Shown piece by piece: positions 1-5,158 of a stretch of 5,756 nt of DNA; positions within the stretch are counted from its first letter, which is position 1; every line of letters starts with the position of its first letter. Origin of the DNA: DTU018 sp003444615 (GTDB lineage Bacteria; Bacillota; Syntrophomonadia; Syntrophomonadales; Syntrophomonadaceae); assembly GCA_049656905.1 (NCBI GenBank), contig JBASMO010000195.1, positions 1-5,756 on the forward strand. Direction: 5' to 3'. The notes under the pieces are model-generated. The model was not told where the DNA came from, made no database searches, and worked only from the letters and a program-made list of their open reading frames with translations. A program made the translations under genes and the position numbers.

Positions 1-67
1 GGAGTTGTTACCCTGTGTATTATGATACGCAGTAAATATGGAGGAAAGGTATGCTAGGGGGTACAAA

Positions 68-259
68 ATGCCTTATTTGAATGTAACGGATGCTAAGAAT
101 AAGTTAACAAGCATAAAACAACGGGAACCTATTGCTTATGTAGAGATACTTTGGTATTATATAAACAGCATAAATTCACCAACGAGGGCTTCAAACAGGG
201 TGGGTACAAAAAGTTTGAAATCTCGTCAGGGGCAAGGTGCGCCTCGAAATAAAACCTAA
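68..259 (+). CDS. Small hypothetical protein, doubtful; possible antitoxin-like remnant
   Basis: This is a 63-residue frame from ATG 68, preceded by AGGGGG at 56-61 with 6 nt spacing. An in-frame ATG at 38 would add 10 residues but has no comparable ribosome binding site in view. The first residues, MPYLNVTDAKNKL, followed by REPIAY, resemble the N-terminal DNA-binding segment of Phd/YefM-type antitoxins (a VTDAKNKL-like stretch, later an E-P-I/V stretch). The spacing between them is shorter than usual, and the rest (SINSPTRASNRVGTKSLKSRQGQG) looks like low-complexity basic sequence and matches nothing I recognise. No toxin gene follows. The stop lies 9 bp before a terminator, which mildly supports transcription through it. 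It may be a decayed accessory gene or a chance frame. Confidence 0.3.
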   Translation: MPYLNVTDAKNKLTSIKQREPIAYVEILWYYINSINSPTRASNRVGTKSLKSRQGQGAPRNKT

Positions 260-268
260 AATTCGACA

Positions 269-301
269 AAAAGCCTCAATTAATTTAAGATTGGGGTTTT
301 T
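269..301 (+). terminator. Rho-independent terminator after the first small ORF
   Basis: A 12-bp stem forms between AAAAGCCTCAAT (269-280) and ATTGGGGTTTTT (290-301), with two G-T wobble pairs and a 9-nt loop. The right arm ends in a T run. It would stop transcription arriving from the left, just after the small ORF ending at 259. Confidence 0.7.
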
Positions 302-343
302 ATTTGTCTGCACAGCAGCAGCACATCCAAAAAAGGTATTTTG

Positions 344-373
344 AAAGCCTCGGCAAAAGCCGGGGCTTTTTTT
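344..373 (+). terminator. Strong rho-independent terminator in front of the excisionase gene
   Basis: An 11-bp stem pairs AAAGCCTCGGC (344-354) with GCCGGGGCTTT (359-369) around an AAAA loop, with one T-G wobble. It is followed by an unbroken run of seven T (367-373). It ends only 24 nt before the start codon at 398. No promoter can fit between it and the ribosome binding site, so transcripts of the excisionase-integrase pair must read through it. Confidence 0.85.
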
Positions 374-397
374 ATCATAAAAATGGAGGTGCTGCTG

Positions 398-637
398 ATG
401 CAGGACACTACGAAAACATACACAGTACAGGAAGTAGCGGAGATTCTACAGGTGCGGAAAGGATATGTGTATGACATGATTTATACGGGCCGTCTTCGGG
501 CGCTCCGGCTTTCTCAACGCCGTTTTCGGATCACGCAGGTTGCGCTAAATGATTTTTTCCAGCAGGAGGAAAAGGAGACTGCCGCGAATATTTCTGTTTA
601 TAGCGGGAGGTTATCAACCGAGGGGTTGATACGATGA
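398..637 (+). CDS. Excisionase-type helix-turn-helix DNA-binding protein
   Basis: This is a 79-residue protein. Residues 8-54 form a winged HTH of the MerR/excisionase (HTH_17) type. The YTVQEVAEILQV stretch is the first helix-turn. GYVYDMIYTGRLRALRL is the recognition helix and wing, and RRFRITQVALNDFF closes the domain. Such proteins bind att-site DNA and steer the integrase towards excision, and some also regulate the module. The start at ATG 398 is chosen because GGAGGT (385-390) sits 7 nt upstream. A longer frame from a TTG at 341 would be translated through the terminator hairpin and is unlikely. The gene overlaps the integrase by ATGA (634-637), so the two are probably translationally coupled. 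The family call is firm; the role as excisionase rather than repressor is inferred from context. Confidence 0.85.
   Translation: MQDTTKTYTVQEVAEILQVRKGYVYDMIYTGRLRALRLSQRRFRITQVALNDFFQQEEKETAANISVYSGRLSTEGLIR
605..631 (+). promoter_or_regulatory. Hairpin displaying the integrase ribosome binding site
   Basis: A perfect 8-bp inverted repeat, TATCAACC (612-619) and GGTTGATA (624-631), encloses a GAGG loop (620-623). It ends 2 nt before the integrase ATG at 634. GAGGGG (620-625), the only good Shine-Dalgarno at a proper distance (8 nt), lies in the loop and first stem bases. A second purine run, GGGAGG (605-610), lies just upstream of the stem and could serve if the hairpin folds. The repeat lies inside the last codons of the excisionase gene, so ribosomes finishing that gene would melt it. 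It may therefore tie integrase translation to excisionase translation. The repeat is seen directly; the regulatory role is inferred. Confidence 0.5.
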
Positions 638-1728
638 GTGTAAAAGATCTAGGGAACAATCGGTGGAAAATCACCATTCACAAAGGCCGGAAACCCGATG
701 GCAAGCAAGATCGCTATTATGAAACTTTCTATGCTCCACGAAAAAGCCTGGCGCAAGCCAGGGAAAAGGAATTAAAACAGTTCTTTGATAAAAACAAATA
801 TGGGTATGGGCCGCGTGCTAAAGTGTCCACTATTGGAGAGCTATTATTCTTTTGGTTAGAAGACCTGAAGGATTTAGGGATTGCTCAAGAGCGAACAATA
901 GAGACATATCATGGGCATATTAAAAAGCTCATACCAGTAGTGGGAGACATAAAACTATATGGACTTACAGCCTTTGAAATACAAGAGGCATTAAAAGGGC
1001 AATATCCTGATATCTCCCCCCGTACTCGCAAGAATATTTATTCCACATTACGAAGCGCCTTGCGAAGCGGTTTTAGTTGGGGGCTTACCCCGGTAGATGT
1101 TTCTACTGGGATTAAAATCCCTAAAGTTGAGATCCCCGAAAAGCTGACATTAGACTTTAGCCAATTACAATTACTCTTGGAGCAGACCGCCTATAAGCAT
1201 TATTTAATTGTTAGGATGTTAACTATTACTGGTGCTAGATTGAGTGAGATCTTAGGGTTGCGGTGGACTGATGTAAACTTTGAAACCGGGGAGATCAGCA
1301 TAATCAAAACCGTAGATTCCCGGAATCGCAAAGTTAAAGACAGGACTAAAACAAAGGCATCTAAGCGTAGAATTATTCTGGACACAGAGACATTAGACTA
1401 CCTACAGGCCAAAAGACAGTCTGTAAAAATAGTCTCGCTGAGAGAAGATGAAAGGCTAGTCTTTGTTGCTGATGATGGGAGGCCAATGCGACATCGGGCA
1501 GTAGAATTAACCCTACATAGAATGCTGAAATCGGCAGGACTGCCTCAGATCGGGCTTCACAACCTACGCCATAGTGTTTTAACCTATATGAATGATATTG
1601 GAATATCATTAGCCGATATAATAGCTCTCTCAGGACATGCTAATATTACTAGCTTGCTGCCTTATCTTCATCAGACCAAAACTGGGCTTAATCTTATCGA
1701 TACGATTAAAGAGCAGACAAATAGGTAG
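634..1728 (+). CDS. int: Tyrosine recombinase/integrase of an integrative element
   Basis: This 364-residue protein has the usual length and domain order of Tn916/phage-type integrases. Residues about 1-60 are an AP2-like arm-binding domain (NNRWKITIHKGRKPDGKQDR). About 65-150 is the SAM-like core-binding domain. About 170-355 is the catalytic domain. The active-site set is complete: Arg202 (GARLSEILGLRW), a Lys in TKTKASKRR (Lys239 by analogy with lambda Int), His309 and Arg312 (LHNLRH), His335 (LSGHANI) and nucleophile Tyr344 (LLPYLHQ). It would catalyse site-specific recombination between the element and the tRNA 3' end. The start codon overlaps the excisionase stop (ATGA), and its GAGGGG ribosome binding site lies in a hairpin loop. 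The gene ends 62 bp before the att scar and reads towards it. No frameshift or missing residue is seen, so the enzyme should be active. Confidence 0.96.
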   Translation: MSVKDLGNNRWKITIHKGRKPDGKQDRYYETFYAPRKSLAQAREKELKQFFDKNKYGYGPRAKVSTIGELLFFWLEDLKDLGIAQERTIETYHGHIKKLIPVVGDIKLYGLTAFEIQEALKGQYPDISPRTRKNIYSTLRSALRSGFSWGLTPVDVSTGIKIPKVEIPEKLTLDFSQLQLLLEQTAYKHYLIVRMLTITGARLSEILGLRWTDVNFETGEISIIKTVDSRNRKVKDRTKTKASKRRIILDTETLDYLQAKRQSVKIVSLREDERLVFVADDGRPMRHRAVELTLHRMLKSAGLPQIGLHNLRHSVLTYMNDIGISLADIIALSGHANITSLLPYLHQTKTGLNLIDTIKEQTNR

Positions 1729-1790
1729 CCAAATAAGTAGCTATACTTTAATAAATGCCGATATATAGGCGTTTAAGGGTAGAGGGATAT

Positions 1791-1815
1791 GGTTCAAATC
1801 CTGTCATCCCGACCA
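1791..1815 (+). other. attR-type scar: 3' end of a tRNA-Pro gene
   Basis: The segment begins GGTTCAAATCCTGT (T-loop TTCAAAT and the 3' half of the T-stem). It continues CATCCCG (acceptor 3' strand), then discriminator A and an encoded CCA. The matching 5' acceptor strand would be CGGGATG; a C1-G72 pair with A73 is characteristic of bacterial tRNA-Pro. The 60-70 bases upstream contain no CGGGATG and no D- or anticodon arm. Bases just left of GG (ATAT) do not fully pair with the T-stem. The tRNA identity therefore starts at about 1791, as expected where integrated DNA joins a tRNA 3' end. The intact tRNA should lie at the other end of the element. The isotype comes from the acceptor sequence only, so it is less sure than the tRNA origin. 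Confidence 0.82.
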
Positions 1816-1852
1816 TTTTAATTTCTTAGCTAAAATCGTACAATAGCTAGAC

Positions 1853-1879
1853 AAAACAGCGGGAAACCCCCGCTGTTTT
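1853..1879 (+). terminator. Perfect terminator hairpin, probably of the original tRNA; may act in both directions
   Basis: A perfect 11-bp stem, AAAACAGCGGG (1853-1863) with CCCGCTGTTTT (1869-1879), has a 5-nt loop. It stands 38 bp beyond the tRNA CCA, where a tRNA transcript would end, so it is probably the host terminator cut off from its gene by the insertion. It also lies 48 bp past the stop of the minus-strand acyl-CoA dehydrogenase gene. Read on that strand it again ends in TTTT, so it could serve both convergent transcripts. Confidence 0.75.
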
Positions 1880-1926
1880 CATTTGCAGCTCAATTCAGGG
1901 TATGTTTTCTATATCATTTTAGGTAC

Positions 1927-3762
1927 TTAAACTAAGAAAGCTTCTTGCACTACATCCAGTGCCGATGTATCTCCTGCTTTGATTATGGCCAGGGTGGTTT
2001 CTATCTCGGGCACGATGTTTTGCAGGAAGAAGCGTGCTGCAGCTACTTTACCCTGATAGAAAGCGTAATCATAGTGGTCTGTTCCCAGTTCATTAATTTT
2101 CTTTTGAGCCACCAGTGCCATGTCCAGCAATACTTTGCCGCAGTAGATCTTGCCGGTAGCGTGCAGGATGCGGGTAGCATAAAGACCGATCATGCCGATC
2201 TTTCCTTGGCCCAGGTATCCGCCGATAGCTGCTTGGATTTGTCTATAGTTATCGAGCCCTTTTTGCAGTATTGCAAATTCCGTAGCGAAATCAGGATTAC
2301 CCTTGTTCTCGTCAATAAAATCCTGTAGGGATTGCAGCCAGCCAGCAAATACGGTTCCTTTGCGCCTAGTCCATTTGCGTCCTATCAGGTCCAGGGATTG
2401 CAGGTAATTGGTGCCCTCCCATATGCAGAAGATTCTAGAATCACGCAGCATCTGGGATATAGGGTATTCTTCGGTGTAACCATAGCCGCCGAAAACCTGT
2501 AATGCTTCATTAATGCATTGAAAAGCCATATCAGAGGCATAGGCTTTGATAATGGGGGTGGACAAATCCACAATATCTTTCGCCTTAGCGGCTAGTTCCT
2601 TATCATCACTCCATTCCGCTAAATCCAGTAAATATAAGTTGTAAACAATTACCGCTCGCAGAGCATCGATATGAGATTTTTGGAACATAAGATTACGTCT
2701 TATGTCCTCATGTCGAATAATGGGTACTCTTTCACCTCTGAGATCGGAAAGCAGGCGTCCTTGGATTCGCTGGGCAGCGTATTGAGCAGCATTATGGTAA
2801 GAAACAGCCGCAGCAGCCACCGCCCCATGACCAGTATTAAGGCGTTCTTCGTTCATCAACTTGAACATCTGATATGATCCCTGACCCTTGCCGTTTTCAT
2901 CAGGGGGTTCTCCAAGCAGATAGCCCCGGCAATTGTTGTCCTCGCCAAAATTGATCATACAGGTGGCCGAGCCCTTCATGCCCATTTTATCTTCTATGCC
3001 TATGCAATTGATATCATTAAAAACCCCGGCTTCTCCATCTTCCGTGGGCCAATATTTGGGAACCACGAAAACAGATAGGCCTTTTAATCCCGGAGCACTT
3101 CCTTCCACCCGAGCCAGGACCAGGTGGACGATGTTTTCGGTGATGTCTTGCTCAGCTCCGGTAATAAAACATTTAGTGCCCTTTACTTTATACACACCCG
3201 GTTCATCAGTGGGATATGCCTTGGTGAGAAGATCCCCTAAATCGGAGCTTCCCCCCGGTTCGGTTACCGCCATGGTGCCGGACCACTGTCCGCTGAACAT
3301 CTTGGGTAAAAAAAGGTTTTTCAATTTTTCGTCACCAAAGGTCTGGATCAAATTGCAGGCTCCCGTACTTAGCACAAAATAGGGTGCTAAAGCCGGATTG
3401 GCAGCGGCTAGGTATTCCCAGGCGCACCCCAGTATACACAGAGGCAGAGCTGATTCATCATCACGGTTTTTATTGCTGGGACCCAAACCGCTGGATTGGA
3501 TAAAATGGTAGGCTTTCTTCATGGAATCAGGAACCTTAACTTTGCCGTTTTCAAACTGAGCCTGGATCTTGTCCCCATCTTTATTAGTGGGGGCTATTAC
3601 CTCCTGAGCTATTCTAAAGGCATTGTTCAGTATGGCATCGATATCATCTATGCTGTACGTGTTTCTGAACCGATCAGTACCTAAGACCTTGGATAAATCC
3701 AGCCATTCCTTGAGAAGAAAAATGTGATCCCGGGTGGAATAAATAAAACCAGAAACCATCAT
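1927..3762 (-). CDS. Acyl-CoA dehydrogenase, large subfamily with extra N- and C-terminal domains
   Basis: This 611-residue FAD flavoenzyme would introduce a double bond between C2 and C3 of an acyl-CoA and pass electrons to electron-transfer flavoprotein in the cytoplasm. Residues 1-32 match the short N-terminal extension of the large subfamily. About 40-160 is the helical N-terminal domain. MAVTEPGGSSDLG (164-176) and GTKCFITGAEQD (195-206) are FAD/substrate-loop motifs of the middle beta domain. About 295-465 is the C-terminal helical domain, with QVFGGYGYTEEYP (422-434) and catalytic-base Glu449 in IWEGTN. About 470-600 is the additional C-terminal domain found in roughly 600-residue homologues such as DmdC. 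ATG 3762 or the adjacent ATG 3759 can start it; AAGGGGG (3768-3774) lies 5 or 8 nt upstream. It stands alone, without visible etf or other beta-oxidation genes. Chain length and true substrate cannot be read from the sequence. Confidence 0.95.
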   Translation of the reverse strand: MMVSGFIYSTRDHIFLLKEWLDLSKVLGTDRFRNTYSIDDIDAILNNAFRIAQEVIAPTNKDGDKIQAQFENGKVKVPDSMKKAYHFIQSSGLGPSNKNRDDESALPLCILGCAWEYLAAANPALAPYFVLSTGACNLIQTFGDEKLKNLFLPKMFSGQWSGTMAVTEPGGSSDLGDLLTKAYPTDEPGVYKVKGTKCFITGAEQDITENIVHLVLARVEGSAPGLKGLSVFVVPKYWPTEDGEAGVFNDINCIGIEDKMGMKGSATCMINFGEDNNCRGYLLGEPPDENGKGQGSYQMFKLMNEERLNTGHGAVAAAAVSYHNAAQYAAQRIQGRLLSDLRGERVPIIRHEDIRRNLMFQKSHIDALRAVIVYNLYLLDLAEWSDDKELAAKAKDIVDLSTPIIKAYASDMAFQCINEALQVFGGYGYTEEYPISQMLRDSRIFCIWEGTNYLQSLDLIGRKWTRRKGTVFAGWLQSLQDFIDENKGNPDFATEFAILQKGLDNYRQIQAAIGGYLGQGKIGMIGLYATRILHATGKIYCGKVLLDMALVAQKKINELGTDHYDYAFYQGKVAAARFFLQNIVPEIETTLAIIKAGDTSALDVVQEAFLV

Positions 3763-3780
3763 ACCATCCCCCTTTCGTAT

Positions 3781-3873
3781 TCACCGGCAGCTTAACCAAG
3801 TCTTAACCGAGGAACCGCTTGCCTCTTCTGCTTTTTTAAGTTGTTCTAATGCATCGCCCCAGTTTTCCGTGGA
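3781..3873 (-). pseudogene. Start-less 30-codon open frame, possible gene remnant
   Basis: On the minus strand, a frame opens after a TAA (3874-3876) and runs 30 codons to a TGA (3781-3783), with no ATG, GTG or TTG in it. It reads STENWGDALEQLKKAEEASG and continues SSVKTWLSCR. That is a plausible amphipathic helix of Ala, Glu, Lys and Leu, unlike random intergenic DNA. It sits in the probable leader of the acyl-CoA dehydrogenase gene, 18 bp before its start codon. It could be the tail of a decayed gene or chance. I do not recognise a family. Confidence 0.25.
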
Positions 3874-3962
3874 TTAAAAGTAAGCTGCGGTTTTATTCCC
3901 CTTCGATAAAATCTCTTTTTATCCTTTTATGGTATTGAGAGCAAAATATTCAATAATCCGAC

Positions 3963-3992
3963 ATTATACCTAAATAAAGCTGATTTTACTAA
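3963..3992 (-). promoter_or_regulatory. Candidate promoter for acyl-CoA dehydrogenase
   Basis: On the minus strand a perfect TATAAT (-10, plus-strand 3968-3963) follows TTAGTA (3992-3987), a 3-of-6 match to the -35 consensus, with an 18-bp spacer. Transcription would begin near 3956, giving a leader of roughly 195 nt before the start codon. The -10 is good and the -35 poor, so the site is tentative. Confidence 0.4.
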
Positions 3993-4033
3993 GGCGTGAG
4001 TAAACATTAGCTTGTAAATTTGCTAGTCATGGA

Positions 4034-4056
4034 TTTTGGCACGAAACGTGCCAAAA
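4034..4056. promoter_or_regulatory. Perfect palindrome, candidate operator
   Basis: The arms TTTTGGCACG (4034-4043) and CGTGCCAAAA (4047-4056) are perfect inverted repeats around AAA. No T run follows on the plus strand, and none follows the stem on the minus strand beyond the arm itself (CCAAAATCC), so it is a poor terminator. The position fits a binding site for a dimeric regulator: about 75 bp upstream of the ATG at 4132 and about 42 bp upstream of the candidate -35 of the divergent gene. The regulator is unknown. Confidence 0.5.
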
Positions 4057-4131
4057 AACTGGCAATGCCAATTGCCTGTGAATCCTTATTTTGCTGGATA
4101 TGATTGCTAAAATCAGAATAGGGGTGATTCC

Positions 4132-4422
4132 ATGACATTTGATGTAAGATTAAAAACTGGCTTTTTTAAGACCCAGCCTTATTTCCTCACTATTAGCCAA
4201 GGTCAAATAATCCTGACACCTCAAGATGCTGATGATGATGGTCGTTTAGTAATAGATGCTGATAATGTACAGTCCATTTATCTAACTTCAGGTGAGTTTG
4301 AAATCATTACCGATGTCATATACACGGGGATTTTGCCGGCTCACACTAATATAAAACAGCTGTCTCACCTTCTAGCCACCGAATTTGGTGAAAAACTGAT
4401 AGTCCAGTACGAATTGACATAA
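4132..4422 (+). CDS. Small soluble hypothetical protein, possible PH-like fold
   Basis: This 96-residue protein has no signal peptide and no membrane segment. It is made of alternating short hydrophobic stretches that suggest beta strands: FDVRLKTGFF, YFLTISQGQIILTP, GRLVIDADNVQSIYL, GEFEIITDVIYTGIL. They are followed by one likely helix (about 73-85, NIKQLSHLLATEF) and a last strand (KLIVQYEL). Strands, then a C-terminal helix, with a start like GFFKTQPYFLTIS, recall bacterial PH-like/GRAM domains. That is a fold impression, not a family match. An acidic DADDDG loop lies at 32-37. The start at ATG 4132 is supported by AGGGGTGAT (4120-4128). It is 125 bp upstream of the Yip1-type gene and on the same strand; co-transcription is possible but not shown. 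I see no clear terminator in between. Confidence 0.75.
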   Translation: MTFDVRLKTGFFKTQPYFLTISQGQIILTPQDADDDGRLVIDADNVQSIYLTSGEFEIITDVIYTGILPAHTNIKQLSHLLATEFGEKLIVQYELT

Positions 4423-4454
4423 ATCAACTGGTTAAAGCCTGGCATTCGGTTCTG

Positions 4455-4483
4455 TTGCCCTGCTGTGTTTGCCGGGTATGTTA
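4455..4483 (+). promoter_or_regulatory. Candidate promoter for the envelope operon
   Basis: TTGCCC (4455-4460) and TATGTT (4478-4483) each match the -35 and -10 consensus at 4 of 6 bases, with a 17-bp spacer. Transcription would begin near 4490, about 58 nt before the Yip1-type start codon. The match is only moderate. A perfect TTGACA at 4414-4419 has no partner -10 at the right distance. Confidence 0.3.
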
Positions 4484-4547
4484 CCAGCATGTTAGGCCCG
4501 TATGTTCTACAAATCGTTAATTAATATTCAGGAGGGATGAACAAGCC

Positions 4548-5117
4548 ATGAACACAGCGGCACCCATGGATATACCTCGCTGGAAAACAGCACTCAACAT
4601 GATGATCAACCCGGGGGAAGTCATAAAAACCCAAATGACTAAAATACCCTGGCCTTATTCAGTAATGGTATCCGGTTTGTCATTTACACTGTTTTTTCTG
4701 CAGACTGGTCTGGATATGTTGAAAGCCGGCCAGATCGGAGCAAGTACCGTTATCCTTATCACCGTGCTGGGACTTCTCTATGGCACAGTTGGCATAGTTT
4801 TGCTGGCGGTGATGGTTTGGGCCTTATCCCAGGCGGGAGAGCGGGGTTACACCCTGGAATGGGCTATATCTACCTTTGCCCTGGGGTATTCAGCTACCTT
4901 CGTCTATGCCCTGAGCGGACTGATCTTTTCCCTGGCTTTTGGCTGGAAGACAGCGGTGGCCTTTGGGGTTACCGGGGTTCTATGGGCACTCAGACCCACC
5001 TTATATACCATCAAGCAGATGTCAGGGGAACGAGTAGCTTTCAGTATTGCCATGACTACCCTCTGTGGAGCCATTCTCCTGATTGGCTGGGCAGTATTGG
5101 GAAAATTCGCTGGATAA
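4548..5117 (+). CDS. Yip1-type multi-pass membrane protein
   Basis: This 189-residue integral membrane protein has a short cytoplasmic-looking N-terminus and about five hydrophobic segments (near 36-55, 66-94, 106-132, 134-149, 163-184). The MMINPGEVIKTQ motif (18-29) before the first helix, and the helix layout, match the Yip1/YIP1-domain family of bacteria, whose function is generally unknown. The Trp- and Gly-rich YTLEWAISTFALGYSATF loop/helix is also typical. The start at ATG 4548 follows AGGAGGG (4530-4536) by 11 nt, slightly long; no other in-frame start fits between the upstream stop (4518-4520) and this ATG. The next gene starts 41 bp after its stop, with the same strand and protein type, so the two are probably one operon. 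Confidence 0.8.
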   Translation: MNTAAPMDIPRWKTALNMMINPGEVIKTQMTKIPWPYSVMVSGLSFTLFFLQTGLDMLKAGQIGASTVILITVLGLLYGTVGIVLLAVMVWALSQAGERGYTLEWAISTFALGYSATFVYALSGLIFSLAFGWKTAVAFGVTGVLWALRPTLYTIKQMSGERVAFSIAMTTLCGAILLIGWAVLGKFAG

Positions 5118-5158
5118 ACAGCAGTTGATTGAGGAGATAAAGATAGGAGGCTGACAAG

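Larger units (their letters stand above)
1..1815 (+). mobile_element. Right-hand end of a tRNA-integrated genetic element
   Basis: The segment runs from the window edge to the tRNA 3'-end scar at 1791-1815. It carries an excisionase-like gene and a tyrosine integrase gene, with the integrase ending about 60 bp from the scar. Placement of int next to one att site, inside the element, is typical of integrative elements (ICEs, IMEs, prophages) that use tRNA 3' ends. The tRNA piece reads on the plus strand and lacks its 5' part, so the intact tRNA and the rest of the element should lie to the left. No conjugation, phage structural or cargo gene is visible here, so the class of element cannot be decided. 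The recombination module is clear; the extent of the element to the left is inferred. Confidence 0.75.
3763..4131. other. Divergent intergenic region between acyl-CoA dehydrogenase and the small PH-like gene
   Basis: These 369 bp hold no complete gene. From left to right they contain the AAGGGGG ribosome binding site of the minus-strand gene, a start-less minus-strand open frame (3781-3873), and an AT-rich stretch with a TATAAT on the minus strand (3963-3968). Further right come a perfect palindrome (4034-4056) and a second small inverted repeat, GGCAAT (4061-4066) with ATTGCC (4071-4076). On the plus strand, TATGAT (4100-4105) and TGCTAAAAT (4105-4113, TGn-type extended -10) are possible but weak -10 elements for the gene at 4132; neither has a good -35. 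Confidence 0.6.

Noticed and set aside
313..324. CAG trinucleotide repeat as a notable microsatellite
   Set aside because: It has only three full CAG units plus CAC, too short to be meaningful as a repeat array; only its pairing with 389-397 is of interest.
341..397. Longer version of the excisionase gene starting at TTG 341
   Set aside because: The extra 19 codons are the terminator hairpin and T run themselves. GGAGGT at 385-390 fits the ATG at 398, and no ribosome binding site precedes 341.
1373..1609. Minus-strand frame inside the integrase gene
   Set aside because: It lies opposite a complete integrase with an intact catalytic set, and its product has no recognisable features.
1735..1815. 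Complete tRNA gene
   Set aside because: Only the T-loop, the 3' half of the T-stem and the acceptor 3' strand are present. No matching 5' acceptor strand (CGGGATG), D-arm or anticodon arm is found upstream.
2933..3382. 149-codon plus-strand frame opposite the acyl-CoA dehydrogenase gene
   Set aside because: The antisense gene is a clear full-length enzyme. The plus-strand product has no family features and is a by-product of the codon pattern.
4414..4419. Perfect TTGACA as a -35 element
   Set aside because: It overlaps the stop region of the preceding gene, and no -10-like hexamer lies 15-19 bp downstream.
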